A stretch of DNA of 64,000 nucleotides from Aspidiotus rigidus (GCA_035079385.1 JAVHKY010000024.1:9424001-9488000), one strand, 5' to 3'; counted from the stretch's first letter, positions 20,878 to 31,695 are shown. Numbers and translations are program-made. Notes: generated by a model from the sequence alone, not told the origin.

Positions 20878-21010
20878 TGAATGTGTATTACGCTTAGACG
20901 ATCAAGAATTCTCCGGAAAACGGAAACTCTAAAAAAGAAGCCAAAAAAAATGCAGCTTCACATGGAGTTGCGGAATTATTTAAATTTACTATTTTTTTTT
21001 TAAATAATAT
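20878..21010 (+). pseudogene. dsRNA-binding-domain-like fragment in copy A
   Basis: This is the counterpart of 31564-31695. It carries a TAG in place of a CAG codon early in the frame. The distal part encodes NSKKEAKKNAASHGVAELF, which resembles the last helix of a dsRBD. See the copy B entry for the intact frame. Confidence 0.35.
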
Positions 21011-21748
21011 TTAATTAATAACTTCACTTGAATTTTTATCTTCTTATCTTTCTATTTTCATACCATGTTATACCATTAAGTTAATAACTTTGTAGTTTCA
21101 AAGATAAATAAATAACAATTTATATTCTTTAAATGTACTTTCCGAAAAATTTATTTCATTCTTTCACAAAATTTTTGAGGGGAGGGGGTGTTTTATTGAG
21201 TAGAAGAAGAATTCTTTTTCCATTTTTCTTCAGTTGAAGTTTGTTCATTGTAGAATGTGTAAGCTTATTCTCTCTTCCCAGTATATAATCAATTCTTCTC
21301 TCATTCTAAATATTGAATTAGATAGTAAAACTAATTTTACCCAACTTTAGTGCTTTTTATACTACATATATAATTCTGAAGAAGGTAATTTTCAACTGAA
21401 GAAATTGAATTTTCTAGAAACTGAATGAGTGTTGTTTTAAAGTGCTTAAATTTATGGTTTGAAAATAATATTTCAGAAGAAACTTTTCTAAATTCTTCCA
21501 TTTCCTTACATTTTGAAGACAATTGTTTAGAAATAGGAGAAAATAATAATGTTTTCTATAAATTGAAAGAATTAGAAATTGAAGATTAATTCATCAATTT
21601 AATTCTCTGACAAAATATTCATTATTTTGCAAGATATCTTTATGGTAAAGTTATAGCTTTTCAGTATCACTTGATCAGTCAAGAAACATTACCGAGCGAA
21701 GAAAGACGCGTATACGAATTGAGAAGACAATTTTTTATCTACGATAAC

Positions 21749-22292
21749 ATGCCAAAAATCAAAACGTCGTTAGGAGCGTCCTTACGCCAATGGATTTCAC
21801 CTTATAATCAGGACTCTACAGTTTTCACTACCGACGGCAGAATAGTATCGTGTTTAGTTTGTGCAAAAGATATCACTTGCAAACAAAAAAGTCATGTACA
21901 GTCGCACTGTGCTTCGGGTAAGTCTACAATGAACAAGAGGGGAGGGGGTGGATCTATGGTGACGGTTTCTCATTTGGACCTCATTTTTGTCCTAAGCATT
22001 GCACATAGCTGCTGCACGTCGGGCTTCACGTTCAAAACTTAAGCAGCCAACATTACCTGCGTTATCTTCCTCCACGATGATGGCTCAAACGACATTCAAT
22101 CGCGACCTGTGCGAAGTATTTCTTGCGGCAAATATTCCCTTGCACAAGTTGAGTAATGAGATCCTTCGCAATTTCCTGAAAAAGTACACGACTCATCACG
22201 TTCCTTCTGAAAGTACCGTTCGAAAGACTGAAGTCCCAAAATTGTTTGAAGAGACATTTGAGGGAGTACGAAAAAAGATAGGAGGTAACTAC
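21749..22292 (+). pseudogene. BED-finger hAT transposase N-terminal exons, copy A
   Basis: Exon 1 (21749-21917) encodes MPKIKTSLGASLRQWISPYN and a BED-like finger (CLVCAKDITCKQKSHVQSHC). It ends at a GTAAGT donor. Exon 2 starts at 22009 (AARRASRSKLKQPTLP) and continues through FNRDLCEVFLAANIPLHKL and VPSESTVRKTEV to GGNY. The 1761-bp insertion then separates it from YISVDETTDARGNYVANLL at 24058-24120, the first catalytic Asp region. The layout equals that of the hAT element at 39741-42109. Everything after this catalytic motif is missing. Confidence 0.65.
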
Positions 22293-24053
22293 TGTGGTGT
22301 ATACGTCGCTTCGGCATGTGGTTTTATTCCCTTCTGTTTTTTTTTCTTTTTCTTTTTTCTTTTTCTTCTTTTGTTGTGTGTGGTTGGGGTACGTAACTGG
22401 ACAATAATGTGTGTGTTTTGTTCTTTTTCTGTTTTTCTTCCCCTTCTTTTTCTTATCTTCCTCAACTGTAGATCCTGAAATTTCCTGACGGAAGAATACG
22501 GCTTGCTGTATTTAACCATCCTTGTTCTCCTAATATTCACACTTAGATTACATTGTATTCTAGGTGGCGAATATTTCCTTATCTGTCTGTTTCCTTATCA
22601 TCCTGTAGTGGAGGGGCAACTTACACGCATTTTTAGGCTGCAAGTTCGGTATACGAGCTTACGAGTTCGTGCCACGAATTTCAGTGTGCGTCCAGGTGCG
22701 TTGTACGACGTACGGGTGTAGAGCAATCTATCCCCCCCACACGTGTTGAGGTTGATCTCAATTACCTAACGAAATGGTCGTAAGTATCGCGTCTGGGCCG
22801 TTTTGAGTTAACTTCGACCACCTTTGAAATTTGGGGTGCTTACCTCTCCTGTTTCGCGATCAGAAATGTAACATTTAATCCGATACGTTATCACAGCAAG
22901 ACTCTGCTACTTTCGACAGCCTATCCATCTGTTCGACTGAAGTTCGAGGATAAAAGTTCAAGTTTTTTTTTTTTCTGCTTCCGGGAGGGATCCTATTGTT
23001 CGAGGAGTGGAAACCAAACGGGCTCTGAGCTATGGTTTTGTTGAAGATACCCACGGTCAACCCATCAGCCAGAAGGCGTTACACAGAGGAAAGAATCTGA
23101 ACGGCGATGCGGCGGAAGATACACTACGAAAAGCTCTACGATTAGAAAGTATATGGGTCATCTGGTAATGTACAGTGTAATTTATTGTCTTATGACATTA
23201 ATATTATTAAATTCCGATACGACTGTGAATAAGATCTTTCATTTTAGATGATATCTCTTAGAAAGCCCCCCATATAAAGTAATGAGTAGTGACATGGTGC
23301 ACATGGCCTTTTACAGTTTCAAATCTTTCTTCTATCTCCCTATGCTTATGTGTATTTTGGCTGATTTCTAGTGTCGTGATTCTGTCCTCTAAGATGGGGA
23401 GGGTATGTCATAGTCGTTAGATATTTCCGTACCTTGTACCACAAGTATCGATTGGTCTATAATTACATCGTAGTATCCAATCTAGAGTCTACATCTTGTC
23501 TACAATAGTTAGTTATGTTTCGGCTGTAAATCTTCTTTTTAGTTGGTCGTTGTCTTTCTCTTTTTTTTTATTGGTTTGACCACCCATCTTCCTGATAGTC
23601 GAAACTGTTTCCCATAGGCAACCGTAGGTGAGTAGACAAGAAATGTTTCTACCTCCCCTTCGAAGAGTCATGGTGTCCATTCAGTCATCTAAAGTTCCAT
23701 CGTAAGTCCACAATAGTCTATAATCTGGTGACAGTATGCACCATACCGAGAGAACCCGTTTCCACGCCCATCTATTGAGATGCTTCTTGTTCCACCCTAG
23801 AGCTAGCTATGTTCAGAGGATACACCTGAGTTGATCATTGATTCGTTGAGCTGAGTCTCGTTCTTGATAGGATGAAAGCGTTCGATCCTCGGTAAAAGCA
23901 TTTGTTTCTATTGGTTGTAATTCTGAATTCTCCTCCCCCAAGTGTAGTGGAGTTCTCCTCAGGGATGTCGGTATGATGGGAGTCTTCTTTCGAGAAGAAA
24001 AGAATTGTACCTCCGTCTATGATGGCGTATAATACTTGGTAGTATACATCACA
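22293..24053 (+). mobile_element. LTR-like insertion (1761 bp), probable solo LTR, target duplication CTAC
   Basis: The insertion starts TGTGGTGTATAC and ends GTATACATCACA, so its termini are an inverted pair with TG...CA ends. It is flanked by CTAC at 22289-22292 and 24054-24057. The sister copy B has a single uninterrupted CTAC at the same place. A 4-bp duplication suits a Ty3/gypsy LTR. No convincing ORF lies inside, so I interpret it as a long solo LTR; a non-autonomous element is possible. Confidence 0.75.
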
Positions 24054-24118
24054 CTACGTTTATATCAGCGTTGATGAAACGACGGACGCGCGCGGTAATT
24101 ATGTGGCTAATCTACTGA

Positions 24119-24508
24119 TTGGAAATTGGACTCCTCACGAGGTCAAAAAGTATGACAGGACACATCAATGGACCAAGTGGAGTCAAATTTCAAACGAAGA
24201 TTGATAGCTGGGTCAAGAGCACGATAAGAATACATGTTCGAGAAAACCGAATGGGAATGGTTACTCTAGCTCTCTTCAGCAATCAGTTGTGGAACCTATT
24301 CGAAGAAAAAGAAATCCGAGGAATACGAAGAATGGTGCCGAAAGAGTTGCCGACAGCATCATTCCATATAAAGGGACAGATTGATAAAAAGAATAAAGAC
24401 TTCAACGAGATGTACAGAGAATACTCGATGATAATGCCGGCAACCTATAACATATACTCACTACCTGAGCCGAGATATGAACGCCAAGTTAGATTCGAGT
24501 TCGAATAA
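24119..24508 (+). pseudogene. retroelement protease-region ORF, copy 2 of 3
   Basis: The hAT frame ends at about 24150 and the sequence continues in another frame as DSWVKSTIRIHVRENRMG, LALFSNQLWNLFEEKE, KDFNEMYREYSMIMP and RFEFE. It is homologous to 18535-18855 and nearly identical to 33122-33455. A TAA at 24506 truncates it three residues earlier than copy B. Confidence 0.5.
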
Positions 24509-24551
24509 GACTCAGATAATTAGAAATATTGATCCGATGAAAACGAAAATA

Positions 24552-25125
24552 CCGCTTTCATCTTGGGCAAGCGTGGTACCGAAAATTGCAGAGCCTCGGA
24601 TTAGCGAAAGTGTACCGGAGTGCGACAGCTGAAGGCTCTTACCTACGGTCATTTTTTGGTCTTCCGTTTCTTCCACCTGATACAATTGAAGATTTCTTCC
24701 TAACAGAATTTGTCTCTCGCGAACCATCGCACGATCAGATCCACAAATTCAGTGACTACGTCTACAACAACTATATATCATCTACGGCTCGCTTTCCCCC
24801 TTCCTTATGGTCACAGAACTCATCTGAAGTCGGTCGAACCACAAATGCATGTGAAGGTCTCCACGGTCGCTTGAACGGAATGTTTTACCATCCTCATCCG
24901 CACGTATACCTGCTTATAGACGCGTTGCTTGAGATTCAAGAACGTTCGTACTCGAAAATACTGAGTGCACTAACAAAAAAAATTAGCAAGAAAAGCGCAT
25001 TGAAAGAAAAGTTTATTCGAGATACGATGGACGAACTCGAGCGTGACACCATCACGACTATGGAGTTTGTGAAGACTGTGTCTAGAAAGTTCTTACCGCG
25101 AGGTAAGAAAACTACACAACAGTGA
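24552..25125 (+). pseudogene. MULE transposase C-terminal fragment
   Basis: Starting abruptly at FHLGQAWYRKLQSLGLAKVY, the frame is open to the stop at 25123-25125. It includes SFFGLPFLPPDTIEDFF, TARFPPSLWSQNSSEVGRTT and NACEGLHGRLNGMFYHPHPH, the signature end of FLYWCH-linked MULE transposases (CxFHLGQ ... RTNNxxEGxHxxxN). It then runs into a basic tail. The upstream catalytic half is absent. A FLYWCH N-terminal piece of the same class lies at 15121-15640, possibly the other end of one dismembered element. Confidence 0.7.
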
Positions 25126-25237
25126 TTGAAAATAATTATGTATTTCCGGTAAAACCTTGTAAACGCTAGTCCTACTGTAATAAAATCGTAATTGTACTTC
25201 ATTCTCTTGTTCACACGACAAAAAGTTTCATTTTTTG

Positions 25238-25415
25238 GACGCAAGTTGGAACATTTTTCGGCGCTCGGGGGACGCAAGTTGATCAAATTTTCTGGGCTCG
25301 GGGTACGCAAGTTGGTTGCCTTTTCTGGGCTCGGGGGACGCAAGTTGATCGACTTTTCTGGGCTCGGGGGACGCAAGTTGGATGACAAAAAAATGGCTCC
25401 CGGGACGCAAGTTGC
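25238..25415. repeat. 33-bp minisatellite, about 5 copies
   Basis: Units beginning (G/T)ACGCAAGTTG start at 25238, 25271, 25304, 25337, 25370 and 25404. Each carries TTTTCTGGGCTCGGGG or a variant. Because 33 is a multiple of three, both strands show an 11-residue repeat when translated; no start codon or gene context supports expression. Confidence 0.9.
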
Positions 25416-25862
25416 TTACAGCGGCTGATGACAGTCTGTTGATCTCTCTTTGGAAGATCACTAACAATAATAAAATAATAAAATATTTAGTGTCGTTCTC
25501 TATGAAAAGGTCCTGTTTTGGTAATTTGCTAATTTTTCAGGAGAGGCAAAAGAGTGATTTGGGTGATTTTTTTTGGTTTTTTTTTTTGGTCGATTTTGCA
25601 CAATTAAACCTTCCTTTTTCAGAAAAACATAATTTGTAAGGCCAAAGATGACGGGAAGTGGGTCAAAAATTGAAGTTTGTAGCGCGTGTCTAGATTCATG
25701 AGTTCTGTTTCAATTGATTCATCTATGTCGCTGATAACTTTAGCCAATTGATAACGTTTTGTGTTTTTCTACGTTCTCGCACTTCATTGTACTTCTTTCG
25801 ATCGTGTAACATGTCATATAGTGATTGAGTTATTTTTTGTATTTCACAACGTTGAGAATATT

Positions 25863-27748
25863 ATGGACGTAATCGAAGAAGAGGAAGGAGCGCGAAACAT
25901 ATTCACCAATTTTGATGAACTTAGCGTTGCTATTGGACAACCATCAACTTTGTCTGCAACTGATAGAGCTGATCCCGATGAAGAATTCCTACAGACTGGT
26001 TGTGGCTGCTCTCGAAAATGTGTGTCTAATTTTTCCAACAAAAAAATTCTAGATTCGCGACTCAGTTGCGCCGAAATGAAGTATTTCTGCCGTGATCATG
26101 TGAACCATCATCACGTATTCATCACCGGTAAGTGAACAAAATCGAAACACTTTTAATCTTGTTGACGATTTGAAAATCTCACGTAGCAATATTATCATTT
26201 CCAGGTATTCTTAATTCGTTAGTGAGAACATCCGATGAAACAGTCAGAAGATTAGTACGTAAAGGTGGTGCATCCACAGCGTTTCATTTCAGAGGTGTTG
26301 AAGTGTGCAAGAAATTCTTCATGTTCGTAATGAATGTCGGCGAGCGTGAGTTAAAAAATTTGAAGAAACGTTTTTTAGAACAAGGCGTCAACGAAGAAAT
26401 GCACCAGAACGTAGGAAAAGCCGAGCTAAGTAGATCTCTATCGTTGGAAGAGCGTGAACAAGCGATTAAATTCATCCGCAACTTCGGGATGCAACACGGC
26501 CTTGTTTTACCTGGCCGTGTTCCATCGTTTCGAAATTATGACGATCTAATTATTCTTCCATCTACAATGACTAAGTTGAGAGTGTATTTAAAATACAGAT
26601 CAGCGTGCAGGAAAATTGGAGTCGACCCGATGGGTCAGAGCACTTGGTATAAAGTGTGGACGCAATTTTGCCCTAATTTCGTTGTTCAACGTCCACGAAC
26701 AGACTTATGCGTAATTTGCCAAACATCCATTGTTTCTTTAGGTCGTCTTCAAAACCTACCTGAAGCAGTCAAGAGAGAAAAGATGGAGGAATCTCTGTCT
26801 CATTTATCACCAGTTGAAGAAGAGAGACGGCATTATTATGACCGGATTGAGGACTCGCGAGAAGCTCTACCTCTCAATATGCGCATTACGACTTTCAGAA
26901 GATTATTGTGCTCATTTGACGGTGTGCTACACTATTCTTTCGATTACGCGCAGCAAATTTTTCTTCCGTAGAATTCGCAACAAGTGGGACCATTGTATTT
27001 CCTTGCCGGATACAAAGTCGGATTATTTGGGGTAGCGATCGAGCCCCTGAAGCGGTTTATTTTGTATGTCATACCAGAATCCTGTGCTGTTGGCAAGGGT
27101 TCCAACTCCGTGATATCATTTCTCAATCATGCCATTGAGAACTTTGGCATTGGAGAAAAACATGCTGAATTCCACGCCGACAACTGTGTCGGTCAGAATA
27201 AAAATAATTATATGATCCAATATCTCATGAGCCGAGTCCACAGTGTCCAGTATGACTCGGCAACAATATCTTTTCTTCCCGTGGGCCATACAAAGTTCAC
27301 ACCAGACGCCCATTTTGGAGTTTTTAAAACAAAGTGGAACCGAGGGAAAGCCTTTTGCCTGAAGCATGTCGTAGAAATAGCCACGCAGTCGAGAAATTGT
27401 TTTGCCGTTCTTGTCGGTTCGGAAGAGGGTGATTCCTTCATTGATCAGTACAACTGGACCGAATGTTTTCAGCGGCAACGCTTGAAAACCATAACCGGGA
27501 TCAGAAAATTTCATCATTTCCACGTTTCGAAAATGAGCCCCGGCGTCGTGAAATGCCGTACTTCCCTAAGCTCTGAGGAAGAGTCATTTTAGATTTCATC
27601 GCGCGGCACAAATTTGACTGAAATGCCGAACATTGCAAAAAGCAGCGGTCTGAATTCTGCACGTAGTAAATATCTGTACAAAACGATTCGTCCATATGTG
27701 CCTAATCGTTACAAAGATGTGTTGTGCCCATGTCCAGCTCAAGCCTGA
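25863..27748 (+). pseudogene. RNase H-like transposase gene with two in-frame TAG codons
   Basis: Exons 25863-26127 and 26205-27748 join in phase to give 602 codons. The N-terminus is acidic (MDVIEEEEGARNIF) and then Cys-rich (GCGCSRKC). The middle holds a helical region and a CVICQ motif. The catalytic-looking core has HYSFDYAQQIFLP, then HADNCVGQNKNNYMIQYL, then PVGHTKFTPDAHFG, a D...D-N...H pattern seen in a widespread invertebrate repeat family, presumably DDE-type. Codons 344 (26969-26971) and 551 (27590-27592) are TAG. After each one the frame continues with family-like sequence, ending CPCPAQA at a TGA. There are no frameshifts in 1.8 kb, so inactivation looks recent. Confidence 0.7.
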
Positions 27749-27874
27749 TCCAGATGAAGAACCTGCAGAGTCGTATTGTTTAAAAATAATTTTATTTTCT
27801 TCGTCAAGATTCTTTTTCAGAAATTATTATCTTACAATAATATCAACTTTTTCATTGCTATAATAGTATATTAC

Positions 27875-28012
27875 GTGTCAGTGGCGGAAAGTAAACAATT
27901 CCCGAGTACGATTGCGTCGCTCGCTGCGCTTGCTCCGCAAACCTCGTACTCGGGAATTGTTTACTTTCCGCCACTGACACGAGGGAATTGTTTACTTTCC
28001 GCCACTGACACG
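27875..28012. mobile_element. palindromic TA-flanked MITE with duplicated right arm
   Basis: The left arm starts CGTGTCAGTGGCGGAAAG and runs to about 27911. Its exact inverse complement ends at 27981, and about 30 bp of that arm is repeated, ending at 28012. The outer ends lie next to TA on both sides (27873-27874 and 28013-28014), as for Tc1/mariner-type MITEs. The loop between the arms is GC-rich (GCGTCGCTCGCTGCGC). Confidence 0.8.
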
Positions 28013-28014
28013 TA

Positions 28015-28785
28015 CCGTACTTTAATGTAAGATGCGAGGAAAAAAGAGGAGTTTTTTAACCAAATTTGTGGCAAGCCTGAATTGAGTGAATTAGTGGTTT
28101 CTTTTTGGCTTTTATTTTCGAGAATTATTTCGAGAATTCGAAGTGCAAACGGCACGTGTTTGGTTTCCACTAATTCTTCTTAACTTTGTGCTAAATTTTT
28201 CGTCAATATTCTATTTCTTCGCGGTCGCGGTGATTTTTGAGTTGAAACCGGGATGATGAACGCAGCCAACGATACGGAAGATCTGAACACTTCCAGTGAC
28301 ATGATTTCCGAATTTCATGCAGCCAACGATAGTGACATGATTTCCAAATTTTTTCATGTGATGTTCATACTCCTATTTTTGATCTCGATCTTTTTTCGTT
28401 CATTCTCGTGATATGATTATTATCTCATTATTCTTACGATCTTCCGTTTCTCTGGCGCTATCTTCTCGTTCTATTCTAATCAGTATTCATTTTCATTGAT
28501 TTTCTGTTTTCAAACTCGATCTTCCGTCTATTCTTGTGGTAAAATTATTAATGGTGCCTTTAATGTCATAAACTTACTTCTTTCAGTCTCAAACTTGAGT
28601 TTCTTACTGTAATACAGTTATTATTCATTAAAACGTTCGATTCATTTCTAATTTCAGAATTTCAGTTCTTACTCCTTCTTTCACAGGAACAGTATTCAGA
28701 AAGAATTTGTAAGTTCGTTTCATCAACATCTACATTCAAATAATACCGGAGTAGCTGCATTGTTTCAGCGGTCGAGTAAGAAAAA
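28015..28785. other. leader region before the pogo-like transposase
   Basis: No ORF is recognised. The direct repeat GCAGCCAACGATA(C/G) appears at 28262 and 28319. Pogo-type proteins usually begin with a helix-turn-helix DNA-binding region; I could not find one here in frame, so either it is encoded by unrecognised upstream exons or it has been lost. Confidence 0.4.
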
Positions 28786-30580
28786 ATGATTGTTGACAAT
28801 ATTCTAACTTGTGCAGATTGGGGTTACCCATTCACTATGAACGAGATACCGTAAGAGTACCTTGTTTGTAGCGGATTTTTTTCCGTAAATTTGTGGCTTA
28901 ACGGTTCTGTTTTGATGCAGGCTTCTTGTGAAAGATTACTTGGATGATAGTAATAGAACGACGAAGTTTAAAAATAACTGTCCGGGATATGACTGGGGAC
29001 GGAGTTTTCTCAAGCGTCATAAGGCAATGACTCTTCGTTTGGTGGAAAACCAGAAGGCAGCTCGAAGTAAAGTTGGTCCAGAAAACGTTCGAAAATATTT
29101 CAATAATTTGCAAGTTAGCATTGAAGGAATGCCTCCTGAGAATATAATAAATTATGATGAAACTGCTTTCGTAGATGACCCAGGTAGAGAAAAAGCTGTT
29201 GTGCGTCGTAAGACAAAATATCCTATTGTCATTAGAGAAAGTTCCCGTCTTTCTGTATCAGTCATGATGGCTTGTTCGGCATCTGGTCATATGCTCCCAC
29301 CATATATCGTTTATAAAAGTACGTGCATGTGGTCTTCCTGGATCATGGACAGTCTTTACGGTAGTCGGTACAACAGAACTAAATCAGGATGGTTTGACGC
29401 CATTTGTTTCGAAGACTGGTTTCGAAAAATTGCTCTGCGTTATCTGAAACATTTACCAGGTCGCAAAGTTATCATTGGAGATAACTTATCCAGCCACATT
29501 TCTTTAAGTGTCATTCAATTATGCGAGAAGTATAATACCGGTATTTCGTTCATTCTCCTTCCTCCAATCGCTACGCATCTCCTCCAACCGCTCGATGTTT
29601 GTGTTTTTCGGCCTGTCAAAATCTCGTGGCGTAAAGTTGTAAAGAAATGGAAACAGTTGACGAGTTCTAGCAAAGCCGGTGGTAATCCATTCAAGGAAAA
29701 TTTTCCTCGACTACTGAAAGAAACACTCGAGCTCATTTCTAATCGAAGTGTTAAAAATATTTGTAGTGGTTTTGCAGCTTGCGGAATTCACCCGTTCGAC
29801 CCTGATGTGGTGCTCAAAAAATTCCCTGGGGAAGAGACATTTAATAAAGACGATTCGGCTGAATCCGTTTTACATGTATCGTTGGTCAGCATGTTACAAA
29901 GAGAACGGTTTGCCGGCGAAACTCCATCTAATCGAGGACGTAAGAAAAAGATACAAGTTTCGCCAGGAAAATCAGTCCGCGGAATTCATTCTGACAGCCA
30001 GGCACCAGTGACTTCCACTCCTGCTTCTCAAGTACAAGTACCGCTATCTTATTCGTCGGAGGATGACAGTAGTAGTGAATCCGGAATTTCGGATTTGGTA
30101 CTATCAGAAAGTGAAGACGAGTACGAGGAACCGCAAGACGATTTTGAAAAGATTCTAGGGTTAGAAGAGGAAGTTATTGATGACAGCGAGCCTGACAATG
30201 AAGAAAGTTCATCACATGGTGCTCCTGCAGAGAATGACGAGGGCAATTCTTCTAATTTGGCATTGAATTCATTTGTTGCTGCAACTTATCAATACTCTAC
30301 TGGTGGTCGTCAACGAAGAGAAGACCATGTTCGATACTATATTGGGAAAGTTGAAGAAATAAATGATGAAATGGTCAAGATTTTGTACATGAAAAAATAT
30401 ATGAACCGGTCAACCGAATATGTCTTCGTTAGTGCCTATGATAACGGAAATGAAAGAGTGGATGAGGATCAAGTGCCGATTTCGAGGATTAAGAAAGTAC
30501 TTCACGCTCCAAAAATGAAGCGCGGTCGTCACATCTTTAAAAATACTCAAGACATCGAGTTCCTAACTCGATTTTTGTAA
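28786..30580 (+). CDS. pogo/Tigger-like DDE_1 transposase with acidic linker and tail domain (574 aa)
   Basis: Exons 28786-28850 and 28921-30580 join in phase (GTAAGA donor, GATGCAG acceptor). The start resembles the middle of a pogo protein (ADWGYPFT, then LLVKDYLDDSNRTTKFKNNC). Three catalytic Asp residues are in place: NYDETAF (D101), GDNLSSH (D209) and HLLQPLDV (D247). A helical region and a basic patch (NRGRKKKIQVSPGK) follow, then a strongly acidic linker (SSEDDSSSESG to DSEPDNEESS). The final 90 residues form a tail (VRYYIGKVEEIND to SRIKKVLHAP) also found at 4425-4783 and 37100-37330. The typical N-terminal DNA-binding domain is not visible, and I found no terminal inverted repeats. 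It could be a mobile or co-opted gene. Confidence 0.75.
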
Positions 30581-30977
30581 TTTATTCGAACATTTTATCT
30601 CTTTTACTTTACAAAGTATACAATATTCCGTTGTATGTTGCGCCTACGTACTTTGTTTTTGTTGTGGAGAGGAGGGGGGGGGGGATTTTTGGGGTTATGG
30701 CACCTCTATTTGATTTTGCTCCACTATTACATCAATTTCAGCGACTAAAATCAAACATTTTCAAGGTTTAACAATGATTTGTTTCCGTTGTCACAAGTCG
30801 CCCCCTTTTGACTTTTCCGACTGCCTCCAATTTGAGTATCCACAAACACTTGAGTATAGCTGCGATCTTCATCATGTTTCGGCAAATTGTAGTCAAAGGA
30901 TGCACCTTTCCATAAAAATTTTAAGAAAAAAATTTGCATACTTTTTAGGCAGGGAAAACTGAAAAAAACTGAAAAAA
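30581..30977. other. non-coding stretch
   Basis: A G-run (about 30673-30683) and AT-rich flanks follow the transposase gene. The 3' end of that gene probably lies here, but no strong polyadenylation signal stands out. Confidence 0.4.
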
Positions 30978-31211
30978 GTGTCACTAGTCACCCCAGTTGA
31001 CGGTACAAAAAAAACGAACAGAAAGATAGCGGATTTGTTAATGTTCATGTTAGATAATAAGTTTGGTTTTATTTTTGAGTTAAAGTTTGGAGATAATGTT
31101 CAAGTCCCGAAAAAAAGTAATATTAAGGACGCGGATGCTGCTTTGTATCAAATTATAACTAATAATTACCCCGATGCATTTAAAAATGATAAATACAACC
31201 CTGAGCAATAA
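30978..31211 (+). pseudogene. PD-(D/E)XK nuclease-like fragment
   Basis: The open frame of about 77 codons has no clear ATG at its start. It encodes MLDNKFGFIFELKFGDNVQ and then KDADAALYQIITNNYPDAFK before a TAA. The arrangement of a hydrophobic strand plus ExK (FELKF) followed by an AL-x-QI-x5-Y helix matches the core of PD-(D/E)XK nuclease-like proteins of the DUF1703 type, as I remember them. Only the second half of such a domain is present. It lies between the pogo gene and composite copy B. Its origin (transposon, horizontal transfer or chance) is open. Confidence 0.35.
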
Positions 31212-31563
31212 ATATTGAAAAATACGGGCTAGTCGGGTTGCACTCGTCAACAACTAAGGTTATTTCTATAAGTTTACTATTGAATAATATGGAGTTTACG
31301 AAAAAAATTAATTTTCCTAAAACAGTATAGCTATGGTAAATTAGTTGACCTGTAAATTCGTATTTATATTATTATGTTGTTCTTTTCATTATAATAATAT
31401 TCAATATTTACGTCAATCTTTTTCTTTATACTTCTAGCTTTGACATGACTTCTAGTTATAAGTACATATAATCTTTCTCGTTTTTCACTTCTTTTTTGAA
31501 AAATTTTTTTTTTTTTCAATAGATAGACCCGACTAACACAATAACGAGAATATTTCCCCACCT

Positions 31564-31695
31564 ATGAATGTGTATTACGCTCAGACGATCAAGAATTCTC
31601 CGGAAAACGGAAACTCTAAAAAAGAAGCCAAAAAAAATGCAGCTTCACATGGAGTTGCGGAATTATTTAAATTTACTATTTTTTTTTTTAAATAA
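31564..31695 (+). CDS. short ORF resembling the end of a dsRNA-binding domain
   Basis: The 43-codon ORF starts MNVYYAQTIKNSPENGNSKK, continues EAKKNAASHGVAELF and ends in a TTT/AAA run. The NSKKEAKKNAA followed by a G-V-x-E-L helix is the pattern of the last alpha helix of a dsRBD. The first strands of the domain are not seen. A possible acceptor (TTTTCAATAG) lies about 40 bp upstream. It may be a captured exon fragment; copy A has a premature TAG. Confidence 0.35.
   Translation: MNVYYAQTIKNSPENGNSKKEAKKNAASHGVAELFKFTIFFFK

Larger units (their letters stand above)
20782..24769 (+). mobile_element. composite repeat unit, copy A (split by an LTR-like insertion)
   Basis: The sequence from 20782 to 22292 and from 24058 to about 24769 matches 31466-33694 almost base for base. 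The unit contains, in order, a piece resembling the end of a dsRNA-binding domain, an AT-rich block with a small ORF, the first exons of a BED/hAT transposase, a retroelement protease-region ORF, and the start of a MULE C-terminal region. Copy A is interrupted by a 1761-bp TG...CA insertion at 22293-24053. Its MULE part continues beyond the shared boundary to 25125. Confidence 0.8.

Noticed and set aside
22289..22540. Lys-rich minus-strand ORF
   Set aside because: It comes from poly-pyrimidine runs inside the LTR-like insertion.
25192..25467. Repetitive ORFs on both strands with an 11-residue repeat
   Set aside because: They are produced by the 33-bp minisatellite, which is open in several frames because the period is a multiple of three.
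27116..27523. 135-codon minus-strand ORF
   Set aside because: It is the complement of the conserved HADNCVGQNKNN region of the plus-strand gene.
9664..27976. Shared CAGTGGCG at the ends of the hAT element and inside the 27.9-kb MITE
   Set aside because: In the MITE the inverted repeat extends outward past CAGTGGCG to TA flanks, so it is probably not a derivative of the hAT element.
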